A stretch of DNA of 64,000 bases from Streptomyces griseoruber (GTDB lineage Bacteria; Actinomycetota; Actinomycetes; Streptomycetales; Streptomycetaceae): the NCBI RefSeq assembly GCF_001514205.1, contig NZ_KQ948776.1, positions 186,001 through 250,000 of the forward strand, read 5' to 3'. The notes below the pieces were generated by a model, which saw only the letters and a program-made list of their open reading frames with translations, did not search any database and had not been told where the DNA came from. The translations under genes and the position numbers were made by a program. Shown piece after piece: positions 43,860-52,539 of the stretch. The first letter of the stretch is position 1. Each line of letters opens with the position of its first letter.

Positions 43860-45392
43860 CTAGTGGGCCACCACCGGGATCTGGACCGCGTCCTCCGTGT
43901 CCGTCGCGCCCTCGCCCGTCGCCGGGCCCAGTTCCGGCTTGCCGGCGGTGATGAGGGTCAGGGCGATCGCGGCGGCGGCGACCAGGATGCCCACGGCGAA
44001 CCAGATGGCGCTGGTGTAGCCGTGCACCATGCCCTCCAGCTGGACCAGCTGCTGCTGGGGCTTGGAGGCGGCACCCGCGATGTGGTCCTTGATGTACGAC
44101 GTCGTCGCGGACGCGGCGATCGTGTTCAGCAGGGCGGTGCCGATCGCGCCGCCCACCTGCTGCGAGGTGTTGACCATCGCGGAGGCGACACCGGCGTCAC
44201 GCGGTTCGATGCCGTACGTGGCCAGGGACATCGCCGGCATGAACGCCGTACCCATGCCGAGGCCGAGCAGCAGCATCGCCGGCAGCAGGACGGCCGCGTA
44301 GGAGGAGCCGATCTCCAGGCGGGTCAGCAGCAGCATGCCGAGCGCGGCGACCAGGAAGCCGGGGCCCATCAGCAGACGCGGGGCGACCCGGGTCATCAGA
44401 CGGGTGCCGATCTGGGTGGAGCCGGTGATCATGCCCGCGATCATCGGCAGGAACGCGAAGCCGGTCTTGACCGGGGAGTAGCCCTTGACGACCTGCAGGT
44501 AGTAGGTCAGGAACAGGAACAGGCCGAACATCGCGATGATCGCGAGGCCGAGGGAGAGATAGACACCGCCGCGGTTGCGCTCGGTGATCACCCGCAGGGG
44601 CAGCAGCGGGGCCTTGACCTTCGACTCGACGATCACGAAGGCGAGCAGCAGCACACCGGAGGCGACGAACATGCCGACGGTCAGGGAGTCGCTCCAGCCG
44701 TCGGACTCGGCGCGGGTGAAGCCGTAGACCAGGGAGACCAGGCCCAGGGTGGAGAGGATGACGCCCGGGATGTCGAGGGAGGAGCGGTTGCGGCCGCCCT
44801 CGGGCTCACGGATGACGAAGTACGCGCCGGCCGCGGCGACGATCGCGAACGGGATGTTGACGAAGAAGGTCCAGCGCCAGTCCAGGTACTCGGTGAGGAA
44901 CCCGCCGAGGATCAGGCCGACCGCGCCACCGCCGCCGGCGATCGCGCCGTAGATGCCGAACGCCTTGGCGCGCTCCTTGGCGTCGGTGAACATCACCGCG
45001 AGCAGGGAGAGCGCGGCGGGCGCGAGGAGTGCGCCGAAGGCGCCCTGGAGCGCGCGGGCGCCGAACATCATGGCCTCGTTGGTGGCGGCGCCGCCGAGCG
45101 CGGAGGCCACGGCGAAGCCGGCGAGGCCGGTGACGAAGGCGCGCTTGCGGCCCCAGAGGTCGGCGATACGGCCGCCGAAGAGCAGCAGTCCGCCGAAGGC
45201 GAGGGCGTAGGCGGTGACGATCCACTGCCGGTTGCCGTCGGAGATGCCGAGATCCTGCTGGGCGGAGGGCATCGCGATGTTCACGATGGTGGCGTCGAGC
45301 ACGACCATCAGCTGGGCTATGGCGATGAAGGCCAGGGCTTTCCAGCGGTTGGCGTCCGGGACGCCGGGAGCCTTCAGGGCTGTTTCGGACAT
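43860..45392 (-). CDS. MFS drug transporter, DHA2 (14-TMS) family
   Basis: A 510-aa proton-driven exporter with fourteen membrane helices. It has the motif C-like block GGAVGLILGGFLTEYLDWRWTFFVNIPFA, motif A GGRIADLWGRKRAF and the start LMVVLDATIVNIAMPSAQQDL. Family members pump out drugs and antibiotics. ATG 45392 is taken; GTG 45404 adds four residues. It lies downstream of a TetR gene on the same strand, across a repeat-rich gap, suggesting TetR-controlled export. Confidence 0.93.
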   Translation of the reverse strand: MSETALKAPGVPDANRWKALAFIAIAQLMVVLDATIVNIAMPSAQQDLGISDGNRQWIVTAYALAFGGLLLFGGRIADLWGRKRAFVTGLAGFAVASALGGAATNEAMMFGARALQGAFGALLAPAALSLLAVMFTDAKERAKAFGIYGAIAGGGGAVGLILGGFLTEYLDWRWTFFVNIPFAIVAAAGAYFVIREPEGGRNRSSLDIPGVILSTLGLVSLVYGFTRAESDGWSDSLTVGMFVASGVLLLAFVIVESKVKAPLLPLRVITERNRGGVYLSLGLAIIAMFGLFLFLTYYLQVVKGYSPVKTGFAFLPMIAGMITGSTQIGTRLMTRVAPRLLMGPGFLVAALGMLLLTRLEIGSSYAAVLLPAMLLLGLGMGTAFMPAMSLATYGIEPRDAGVASAMVNTSQQVGGAIGTALLNTIAASATTSYIKDHIAGAASKPQQQLVQLEGMVHGYTSAIWFAVGILVAAAAIALTLITAGKPELGPATGEGATDTEDAVQIPVVAH

Positions 45393-45505
45393 GGAGATAC
45401 CCACTTCGGGACTTCGTGACGGAAAAAGGGTGAGGTAAGGGGGCGGCTCGTCTACGGCGACGGCCGCGGGGCCACCGGTTGGACCACCGGCTGATTACTG
45501 GTCGG

Positions 45506-45620
45506 CACTCGTCGGTTGCTCGTCAGTCTGGGCGTCGGTCGCTCGTCGGTCGCTCGTGTCGGTCGCTCGTCGGTCGCTCGTGTCGGTCGCTCGTCGATTG
45601 CTCGTCGATTGCTCGTCGGT
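45506..45620. repeat. Tandem GTCGGTCGCTC-type repeats between tetR and MFS genes
   Basis: The motif CGGTCGCTCGT is repeated several times in units of 11 and 13 bases, ending in two CGATTGCTCGT variants. Unit lengths are not multiples of three and no gene is present. It directly follows the tetR stop and lies upstream of the transporter gene on the minus strand, so it could affect co-transcription. Confidence 0.7.
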
Positions 45621-46274
45621 TCAGGCCTGACGCAGGTCCTCCATGGTCACGGCGGTGCCCGGCAGGACGGAGGGGCCCGGGGCCCGCAGTCCGTCCAGAA
45701 GCAGCTGGAGGTGGCGGTGGACGAAACGGTCGGCGCTCAGGCAGCCCGTGCCGGCCGGGGGCCTGCTGAGCTGGGCCACGGCGATCATCACGTCGCCGAC
45801 GCCGACGTCGGGCCGTAGCTGCCCGGCGGCCTTGGCGCGGTCCATGACCTCCTCGATGATCCGCTCGACGCGCTCACGGGCGGCTTCCAGGTCGGGGTGG
45901 TGCTTGTCGAAACTGCTGGAGACCATCGGGCACAGGGCGCCGATCCGCTCGTCGGCCGAGGCGTGCACGAAGTGCTCCAGCGCCGCGAAGGCGTCCCCGG
46001 ACTCGGCGAGGGCGTCCTGGCCGGCCAGGACCGCGCGGTCCAGGACGGAGCAGACGACCTCGCGGACCAGGGCGTCGCGGTCGGGAAAGTGGCGGTACAG
46101 CGTGGCATTGCCGACGCCGGCCCGGCGGGCGATGTCGTCGAGCGGTACGTCGGGACCGAGCTCGGTGAACATCTCGCGGGCGGCGGTGACGATCCGCTCC
46201 CGGTTGCGCAGCGCGTCGGCCCGGGGGCGGGGCGCCCTGCGCACGGCGGGATGCGCCGAGGTCGCGGTCTGCAC
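45621..46274 (-). CDS. TetR-family regulator
   Basis: A 217-aa regulator. HTH: RIVTAAREMFTELGPDVPLDDIARRAGVGNATLYRHFPDRDALVREVV (residues about 27-74). The C-terminal domain resembles the SbtR/TetR_C type (SADERIGALCPMVSSSFDKHHPDLEAARERV). GTG 46274 has GAGGAG upstream. It is likely the repressor of the DHA2 transporter downstream. Confidence 0.92.
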   Translation of the reverse strand: MQTATSAHPAVRRAPRPRADALRNRERIVTAAREMFTELGPDVPLDDIARRAGVGNATLYRHFPDRDALVREVVCSVLDRAVLAGQDALAESGDAFAALEHFVHASADERIGALCPMVSSSFDKHHPDLEAARERVERIIEEVMDRAKAAGQLRPDVGVGDVMIAVAQLSRPPAGTGCLSADRFVHRHLQLLLDGLRAPGPSVLPGTAVTMEDLRQA

Positions 46275-46515
46275 GGCGTACTCCTCGAGGCTGGGGGCGG
46301 GGCGATCCGGGGAAGCTCTCCCCGTTTCACTCGGACACCTGACTAAACGGGGAAGCGATCCCCGGTTATTTCCCCCGGTCGGAACTTTCTTTTGTGACCT
46401 GGGTCACATGCACACGATCGGTCGTTCCCAGCGCGCGCCCGCCCGCCCCGCATCACAGGGTGAGCGAAAGGGTGCAGCCGGTGACCGGGTGGCTGCCCGG
46501 AGCGAAAGGCCCCGC

Positions 46516-47835
46516 ATGCAGCCGCAGCCCGTGCGCACCGCCCCGGAACCCCTCCGTCGCCGGATACGCCCGCGCCGCGTCGCCGTTCTCGTCTCCGTGA
46601 CCGCGCTGACCTTCGCGGTCAGCACCTCGGCCGGCACCGGCCGCCTCGACCCCGGCCTCGCGCTCGGGCCGACCAGGGCCGGGGCGGGCCCGATCTCACT
46701 GGGCCGTACCGCCGGCCTCGCTCCCTGCATGATCAGGGGCGGCACCTCCGTCCAGATGTCCGAGGGCCTGCCGACCCCCGGCGGCTACGCCCGCTCCACC
46801 GGCACCGTCCGCGCCCTCACCCTGATGGTCGACTTCTCCGACGCGCCGGGCCGGGGCACCGCGCTCGACCGCTACCGCGAGTTCTTCCCGCAGACCGAGC
46901 ACTGGTTCCGCACCGCGTCCTACGGCCGCCTCGACTACCGCTCCGAGACCCCGATCCGGCACTGGCTGCGGATGCCGAAGACGTTCCGGGCGTACGGCAT
47001 AGAGCGCGGCGCGCCCTTCGACCCCGGCTACCGCCGCCTCGTCCAGGACATCGTGGCCGCCGCCGACCCGAGCGTGGACTTCCGCTCGTACGATCTGCTG
47101 AACGTGCTGGTCACCCCGAACGCGGGCCCCTCCGCGCTGGACACGGTCCTGTCGGTGACGTTCGCCGGGAACACCGAGGCGCCGGTCGCCGACGGGGTGA
47201 CCGTCGCCAACGCGTCCTTCGTCTACTCCCGCCAGGACGACGGCTCCGGCTCCTACGGCCGCACCGGCTACCGCGTCCTGCCGCACGAGAACGGGCATGT
47301 CTTCGGACTGCCCGACCTCTACACCCAGGACGGCGGGGCCGCGGTCGGCCACTGGGACATCATGAGCGAGGACTGGGGGGCCAACAACGATCTGCTCGGC
47401 TGGCACAAGTGGAAGCTGGGCTGGCTGGACGCGAGCCAGATCGCCTGCTCGGCGGTGCGCGGCTCGGCGGAGTACCGGCTGACCCCGCTGTGGCGGACCG
47501 GGGGCCCGAAGCTGGTGTTCGTGCCCGTCGACGCGCGCACCGGTTACGCCGTCGAGCTGCGCACCCGCGGCGGCAACGACGAGACGGTGTGCCGGCCGGG
47601 GGTGCTCGTCTACAAGGTGGACGCCGGGATCGACACCGGCATGGGGCCGGTGACGGTGTACGACTCCGCCGAGGACAGCGGGGGCTGCACCCGCAGCCCG
47701 AACGTCCACGCGGAACTCTCCGACGCGCCCTACGCCCCCGGCGAGTCCTTCACCGACACCAAACGGGGCATCCGGATCTCGGTGACGGGCGCGGACCTGA
47801 AGGGGGACTACCGGGTGCGGGTCACTCGGCGGTGA
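46516..47835 (+). CDS. Secreted M6-type metalloprotease
   Basis: A 439-aa zinc protease of the immune-inhibitor-A (M6) group. A long basic signal peptide (RRRIRPRRVAVLVSVTALTFAVSTSAG, about residues 14-40, split here for reference) targets it for export. The catalytic site is HENGHVFGLPD with His257, Glu258, His261 and Asp267; MSEDWGANNDLLGWHKWKLGWL follows, as in M6 enzymes. AAAGG lies just before ATG 46516. It degrades extracellular protein; target unknown. An in-frame extension upstream to 45643 is antisense to tetR and not real. Confidence 0.9.
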   Translation: MQPQPVRTAPEPLRRRIRPRRVAVLVSVTALTFAVSTSAGTGRLDPGLALGPTRAGAGPISLGRTAGLAPCMIRGGTSVQMSEGLPTPGGYARSTGTVRALTLMVDFSDAPGRGTALDRYREFFPQTEHWFRTASYGRLDYRSETPIRHWLRMPKTFRAYGIERGAPFDPGYRRLVQDIVAAADPSVDFRSYDLLNVLVTPNAGPSALDTVLSVTFAGNTEAPVADGVTVANASFVYSRQDDGSGSYGRTGYRVLPHENGHVFGLPDLYTQDGGAAVGHWDIMSEDWGANNDLLGWHKWKLGWLDASQIACSAVRGSAEYRLTPLWRTGGPKLVFVPVDARTGYAVELRTRGGNDETVCRPGVLVYKVDAGIDTGMGPVTVYDSAEDSGGCTRSPNVHAELSDAPYAPGESFTDTKRGIRISVTGADLKGDYRVRVTRR

Positions 47836-47836
47836 G

Positions 47837-48015
47837 GGCGGGGCGGGGGCGGGGGCGGGGGGCCGTGCGGCTGGGCGCCGTAGAGGCGGGCGCTGTGGAG
47901 CCGGGCGCCGTAGAGCAGGATGCCGTGGGGCCGGATGCCGTGGGGCCGGGTGCCGTGGGGCCGGGTGCCGTGGGGCCGGGTGCCGTGGGGCCGGGTGCCG
48001 TGGGGCCGATTACCG
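47837..48015. repeat. G-rich tract and about ten copies of a 15-bp unit
   Basis: After the protease stop comes a G-rich tract (47837-47865), then from about 47876 a 15-bp unit, GTGCCGTGGGGCCGG in its purest form, repeated about ten times. The central five copies are nearly identical and the outer ones decayed. It ends some 40 bases before the IclR start. Because 15 is a multiple of three, both strands stay open and give spurious GAVGP or TAPGP repeat proteins. Confidence 0.85.
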
Positions 48016-48055
48016 TAGGGCTGCCCAGATCCCCGTACGGGAGAACCGAGAACCG

Positions 48056-49636
48056 ATGCCCGCGAAGACGACCACCACCCCCGGCCCCGAGGCGGACGCG
48101 CCCGCGGAGGCCGTGGTGCCGCTGATGCGCGGGGTGGCCGTGCTGCGGGAGCTGACCGGGGCGGGCGGGGCGATGCGGCTGAGCGAGCTGGAGCGGGCCA
48201 CCGGGCTGGCCCGCTCCACGGTGGACCGGGTCGTCGCGACCCTGGTGCGCATGGGGTACGCCCGGCTGGACGGCCGGGACGCGATCCTCACCCCGCGCGT
48301 GATGGAGCTGGGCAACGCCTGTCTGGCCGCGCTCCGGCTGCCCGCGCTGCTGGGCGCGCGGGCCGACGCGCTCGCCGACGAGCTCGACGAGTCGGTGTCC
48401 CTGGCCGTCGCCGACCGGGACGGCATCCGTTTCATCCACCAGGCGACCCGCCGCCGCGCGATGTCCCTGAGCTTCCGCATCGGCGATCTGCTGCCCGCCG
48501 AACGCACCGCGCCGGGCCCGCTGTTCGCCGCCGAGTGGACGGACGCCGACTGGCAGCGGTGGCGCGAACGCCGGGCGGCGGACCCCGAGGACCGGTCCTT
48601 CACCGCCGTACCGGCCGCCCCGCACCGGGCGCCCGACGAGGACTTCGTACGACGGGCCGAGCGGGCGGCCGAGGAGGGCTGGTCCCTCGACGACCAGCTG
48701 ATCGAGCCGGGCCTGGTGGCGGTGTCGGTGCCGGTACGGGCGCCGGGCACGAGGCGGGTCGTGTGCGTCGCGAACGTCGTCAGCCACACCAGCCGGCACA
48801 CGGCGGCCGAACTGCGCGACACCCTGCTGCCCCGGCTGCGGACGGCGGTCGCGGCGATGGAGGGGGAGCTGCGGCGGGCGCCGGCGGCGGATCCGGGGCC
48901 GCCGCCCGCCGGTCTCGCGCTGTGGACGGGCGCGTCCAAGCAGGAACTGGGCCGGGAGTTCATCGAGTCCCTGGCGCGCGGGCTGACCGTCCTCACCGCG
49001 TTCGGGGAGGGCCGGGCCGAGCTGACGCTCACGGAGGTCGCCAAGGCGACGGGACTGGCCCGGGCCACCGCCCGCCGGGCCCTGATCACCTACGAGCACC
49101 TGGGCCTGGTGGGGCCCGGCCGCCCCCGACAGACCTTCGCGCTCACCCCGCGCGTCCTCTCCCTCGGCTTCCCGCCCCTGTCCCGTACGACGCTCCCCCG
49201 CATCGCGACCCCGCACCTCGCGGCGCTCGCGGAACGGGTCCACGATTCGACGGCGCTCGCGGTCCTCACCGACGGGGGCGACGAGATCCAGTACACGGCC
49301 GGAGTCGCCACGCACCATCTGATGAGCGTGGACATGACCGTGGGCACCCGGCGCCCGGCCCGGCTGACGGCGGCGGGGCGGGTACTGACGGGCCGGTACG
49401 AGGGCGGGTTCGCCTTCGTCGACGAGGAACTGGAGCAGGGGCTGCGGTCGGTCGCGGTACCCGTACGGGACCGGACGGGCCGCGTCGTCGCGGCACTCGG
49501 GATCGCCACCCACACGGCACGGCGGACGGCCGAGGAGTGTGTCCGCGACCTGGCACCCGAACTGACGGCGACCGCCGCACTCGTCGAGGCGGATCTGGGG
49601 GTGGCGGCACGCTTCACGCGGGTACCGCTGTCCTGA
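48056..49636 (+). CDS. Tandem (double) IclR-family regulator
   Basis: A 526-aa protein made of two IclR regulators in one chain. Half one: HTH at about 24-75 (LMRGVAVLRELTGAGGAMRLSELERATGLARSTVDRVVATL) plus an effector domain to about 275. Half two: HTH at about 303-350 (LARGLTVLTAFGEGRAELTLTEVAKATGLARATARRAL) plus an effector domain to the end (LGIATHTARRTAEE). The second half resembles PcaR/PcaU regulators of aromatic catabolism. ATG 48056 follows GGAGAACCGAGAACC. Target unknown; the downstream VOC gene is one candidate. Confidence 0.9.
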   Translation: MPAKTTTTPGPEADAPAEAVVPLMRGVAVLRELTGAGGAMRLSELERATGLARSTVDRVVATLVRMGYARLDGRDAILTPRVMELGNACLAALRLPALLGARADALADELDESVSLAVADRDGIRFIHQATRRRAMSLSFRIGDLLPAERTAPGPLFAAEWTDADWQRWRERRAADPEDRSFTAVPAAPHRAPDEDFVRRAERAAEEGWSLDDQLIEPGLVAVSVPVRAPGTRRVVCVANVVSHTSRHTAAELRDTLLPRLRTAVAAMEGELRRAPAADPGPPPAGLALWTGASKQELGREFIESLARGLTVLTAFGEGRAELTLTEVAKATGLARATARRALITYEHLGLVGPGRPRQTFALTPRVLSLGFPPLSRTTLPRIATPHLAALAERVHDSTALAVLTDGGDEIQYTAGVATHHLMSVDMTVGTRRPARLTAAGRVLTGRYEGGFAFVDEELEQGLRSVAVPVRDRTGRVVAALGIATHTARRTAEECVRDLAPELTATAALVEADLGVAARFTRVPLS

Positions 49637-49720
49637 CACCTGCCTGCCATCTAGGACGGAATCCGGCCTAAGAGCCCCCTACTGTCCTCACCACCAACGC
49701 ACTTCTCTCAAGGAGCAGCG

Positions 49721-50143
49721 ATGCTACGAGGCCTCACGACCGTCCGCTTCCACACCGCCGACCTGGAGGCCGCCAAGCGCTGGTACACCGAACTCCTGGG
49801 CGTCGAGCCGTACTTCGAACGCCCGGGCTACGCCGAGTTCCGCATCGGCGACTACCAGCACGAACTGGGCCTGCTGGACAGCAAGTTCACGGGAACCCTG
49901 GGCGCCCACCCGGACTCGGCGGGCGGTGCGGTGACGTACTGGCACGTGGACGACGCCGAGGCGACCCTGACCCGCCTCCGCACCCTGGGCGCCACCCTCC
50001 ACGAGCCCCTCCGCGAGTTCGGCGACGGCTTCGTGGGCGGCTCGGTGATGGACCCGTTCGGCAACATCCTGGGGATCATGCAGAACAGGCATTACCTGGA
50101 GATCCTGGCGAGCCGGCCCCACTCGCCCAATCACTCGGAGTAA
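49721..50143 (+). CDS. VOC-family (glyoxalase-like) protein
   Basis: A 140-aa vicinal-oxygen-chelate protein with paired beta-alpha-beta-beta-beta modules. The first is RGLTTVRFHTADLEAAKRWYTELLGVEPYF; the second contains TYWHVDDAEATLTRLRTLGA, with the end SVMDPFGNILGIMQN (metal Glu position not obvious). It could be a lyase, dioxygenase or resistance protein. AAGGAG lies before ATG 49721. It is the last core-like gene before the island. Confidence 0.88.
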   Translation: MLRGLTTVRFHTADLEAAKRWYTELLGVEPYFERPGYAEFRIGDYQHELGLLDSKFTGTLGAHPDSAGGAVTYWHVDDAEATLTRLRTLGATLHEPLREFGDGFVGGSVMDPFGNILGIMQNRHYLEILASRPHSPNHSE

Positions 50144-50679
50144 TCATCCACTCTGCCCCACCCCCCCACCCGCCCCACCCGACCTGCCCGAACTGCCCGA
50201 AAGCAGAAATCCATCACCTCTCAGCCCACCCATGATCCAACACAAAGTAACCACTCCCCCGCCATCCCCTCAGGCTCCACCCCGGCCACCACGCCCCGAA
50301 CCCCGGCTTCCCCCGAGCGCCGCCGACACCAGCCGCTACACTGTGGGCGGTGGTTCAGCCGCACACCGGCCTGCCATCACCCACCTTCGCCTTCGCGGGA
50401 TGTGTGGGAAATTCCGTCGTCGCAGCTCAGGCCTGATGCCATGTGACGCCCCGAAACGCTGCAGCGCCGAATCCCAAACGCCTCTGCTGTGTTTTTGCAG
50501 CTCACGACCCGTGTCGCACTCGGCAAAACGAGGCGCGATACACCGCAATCTGTGCACGCCCGCGATAGCAGGGCGACCCCAGCTGGCCGCACACGCCTGG
50601 CGCTCCGAGGGTGAGGGGGCTCACCCATAGGAGGGCATACTGCTTGCTACTTGAATAGCTATCTGTGCAGTCTTGCAGC
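50144..50679. other. Gene-free stretch at the left edge of the island
   Basis: No convincing gene in about 535 bases. It opens with a C-rich tract at 50156-50180 (G-rich on the minus strand, possible quadruplex). Base composition then falls below that of the core genome, with more A+T toward the Nudix-like remnant (CTTGAATAGCTATC at about 50650). This is where I would place the left boundary of the acquired region, but no attachment site is visible. Confidence 0.5.
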
Positions 50680-50755
50680 GTGCCCACTTCCTCCAACTCA
50701 CAGCAGCTCGTCGACCGCCGCGCCTACCTGCTCCTCCTCGATGACCAGGACCGCC

Positions 50756-51910
50756 TACTGACCTTCAAAGCGTGGTGTCGGTAGGGCTGATGGTCCATGA
50801 TCCCTGCGGTACGCCAAGTGCATGAGGTATGCGCAAGGGGGCGGGTTGACCGACGAACGGCGGGCCTTCCGCGAGAAGTTGCGGTTGGAGGCGGCCGAGC
50901 GGTTCCGGCAGGGTGACGAGAACACGGTGATCGCTCATGACCTGCGGGTCAGTGTCCGGTCGGTCCAGCGTTGGCGCAAGGCTTGGTCGCAGGACGGGCC
51001 GAGAGCCCTGGCCTCGAAGGGCCCGGCATCGCTGCCGCTGCTCAGCGACGAACTCTTCGCTGTGCTGGAGCGTGAGCTGACCAAGGGCCCGGTGGCACAT
51101 GGGTGGCCGGACCAGACCTGGACACTGTCCCGGATCAAGACGCTGATCGGGCGCCGCTTCCACAAGAGCTACTCCGTGCAAGGGGTGGCCGCCCTGCTCA
51201 AGCGGCACGGCTGGAGCTGCCAGGTCCCCGCCCGGCGGGCGATCGAGCGGGACGAGAACCTGGTGGCCGGCTGGATGAAGGAGACCTGGCCCCAGGTGGA
51301 AGGACCGTGGCGGCGCTCGACGCCTGGCTCGTCTTCGAGGACGAAGCCGGCTTCTCGATGACGCCGCCGACCACCCGCACCAGGTCCCGCCGCGGCCACA
51401 CCCCTGTGGTCCGCGTCCGAGGCCGCTCCCGCCGCCGCTTATCGGTGGCCGCCCTGGCCTGCTACAAGACCGGCGAGCCCTCACGGCTGATCTACCGGCC
51501 CTGCCCGGACGCCCGGCCCGACGGGCGCAAAAGCTTCTCCTGGAAGGACTACCGCGACCTCATCCAGACCGCCCACCAGCAGCTGGGTGGCCCGATGGTG
51601 CTCGTCTGGGACAACCTCAACACCCACCTCACCGCCGGCATGCGCCGTTACATCGCAGACCGCGACTGGCTCACTGTCTTTCAACTGCCGCCGTACGCAC
51701 CCGATCTCAACCCGGTCGAGGGCATTTGGTCCGTCCTACGACGCACCACCGTGGCCAACCGTGCCTTCGCCGACCCCAATGACCTGACCGCTGCCGTCCG
51801 ACGCGGCTTACGTCAGCTCCAGTACCGCCACGACGTCCTTGACGGCTGTCTCACCGGCACCGGTCTCCGACGCCAGCCACCATGACGACATCACGCATTC
51901 AAGGTCAGTA
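50756..51910 (+). mobile_element. IS630-family insertion sequence, complete
   Basis: The element is about 1.15 kb. Both ends begin TA-CTGACCTT; the terminal inverted repeats match at 22 of the first 25 positions (left from 50756, right from 51910). The flanking TA dinucleotides fit the TA target duplication of IS630/Tc1 elements. It carries one transposase read through a -1 frameshift. The host gene on either side rejoins exactly when the element is removed. Confidence 0.9.
50822..51885 (+). CDS. IS630 transposase, two frames with -1 shift
   Basis: The first frame (50822-51361) encodes the helix-turn-helix part: RFRQGDENTVIAHDLRVSVRSVQRWRKAW, then the segment ending near GWMKETWPQVEG. The second frame, one base back, continues TVAALDAWLVFEDEAGFSM to 51885. 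A -1 shift near 51300 gives a 354-aa protein, the usual IS630 length. DDE residues: Asp in FEDEAGF, Asp in VWDNLNTH, Glu in NPVEGIWS. Two-frame IS630 transposases are common and normally use programmed frameshifting; a disabling mutation is the alternative. TTA codons occur twice in the second part. Confidence 0.9.
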
Positions 51911-52313
51911 ATGCTGTGCGGCGGTTGCTGCAGCGGCTGGACCGTCCCCCAGCTATTACTCGCTCCTGGCACCGATTTTCGAGACGGAGCCACTCACTAC
52001 CTCGCCGAGCGATTTCGCATCACCAACCCCCGCTTCGGATCTGTCTATGGAGTCCTTGAAACACAGGATCTCAACTGCTGGGAGCACGACCGCCACACCA
52101 TTTCACACGCATTCATCGTGAGAATCAGTTCTGACGAGTCCAATTCAATTCAGGCAACTTCTCGGACACATGCCAGGTGGGGACTCGGCGAACTCAAGTC
52201 CCGTTACCGGGAAGTCTCGCCGGAGGGAGTCGTCCCCCTCGTCTCAGGTTACGTGGAGGGGTGGCTTCCCGATGGCCCCATCTCTCTCCACTAAGGCCTA
52301 CCTGGTAAATGAT

Positions 52314-52511
52314 TCATGACGCACTTGGCGACCTGCGGGCTTCTGCAGCACCCAGCGAGGACGCGGTTGTTGCCAAGCGGGCGATGCCGAGCATGACGTG
52401 GTGAACTCCCTCTCCTTTCAGGCGGAAGTCGCGAAGAATCTTCCAGGTCTTGATCCAGGCGAAGGCGTGCTCGACGCGGGCTCGGATCTTGCGGTTGGAG
52501 GCGCTGTGTTC
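52314..52511 (-). pseudogene. Remnant of an IS5-family transposase (3' end)
   Basis: The minus strand encodes EHSASNRKIRARVEHAFAWI, KTWKILRDFRLKGEGVHHVM and LGIARLATTASSLGAAEARR before a stop. This is the C-terminal end of an IS5/IS112-type transposase; an in-frame stop precedes it and the catalytic core is gone. It lies just beyond the 3' end of dpdD and marks past transposition at the edge of the island. Confidence 0.75.
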
Positions 52512-52539
52512 CTACTTCCAGACGAAAAGCGCGGCTGGC

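Larger units (their letters stand above)
50680..52294 (+). pseudogene. Nudix-like gene interrupted by an IS630 element
   Basis: The front part (50680-50757) encodes VPTSSNSQQLVDRRAYLLLL followed by DDQDRL and stops inside the IS. The back part (51911-52294) encodes MLCGGCCSGWTVPQLLLAPG and ends LPDGPISLH. Removing the IS and one TA copy joins them in frame into 152 residues. The strand pattern (RRAYLLLLDDQDRLMLC, GWTVP, LAERFRIT, ETQDLNCWEHDRHTISHAF) looks like a Nudix fold, but the acidic Nudix box is not conserved, so catalysis is doubtful. A TTA codon occurs in the back part. The back part alone could be read from 51839 or 51911 as a truncated protein. Confidence 0.7.

Noticed and set aside
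47876..48015. Possible CRISPR array
   Set aside because: The 15-bp units are directly abutting with no unique spacers, and no cas genes are present. The arrays at 39468 and 45506 fail for the same reason.
47409..48125. Protein with (GAVGP)n elastin-like repeats
   Set aside because: It overlaps the protease gene in another frame; the repeats only reflect the 15-bp DNA array, whose length keeps all frames open.
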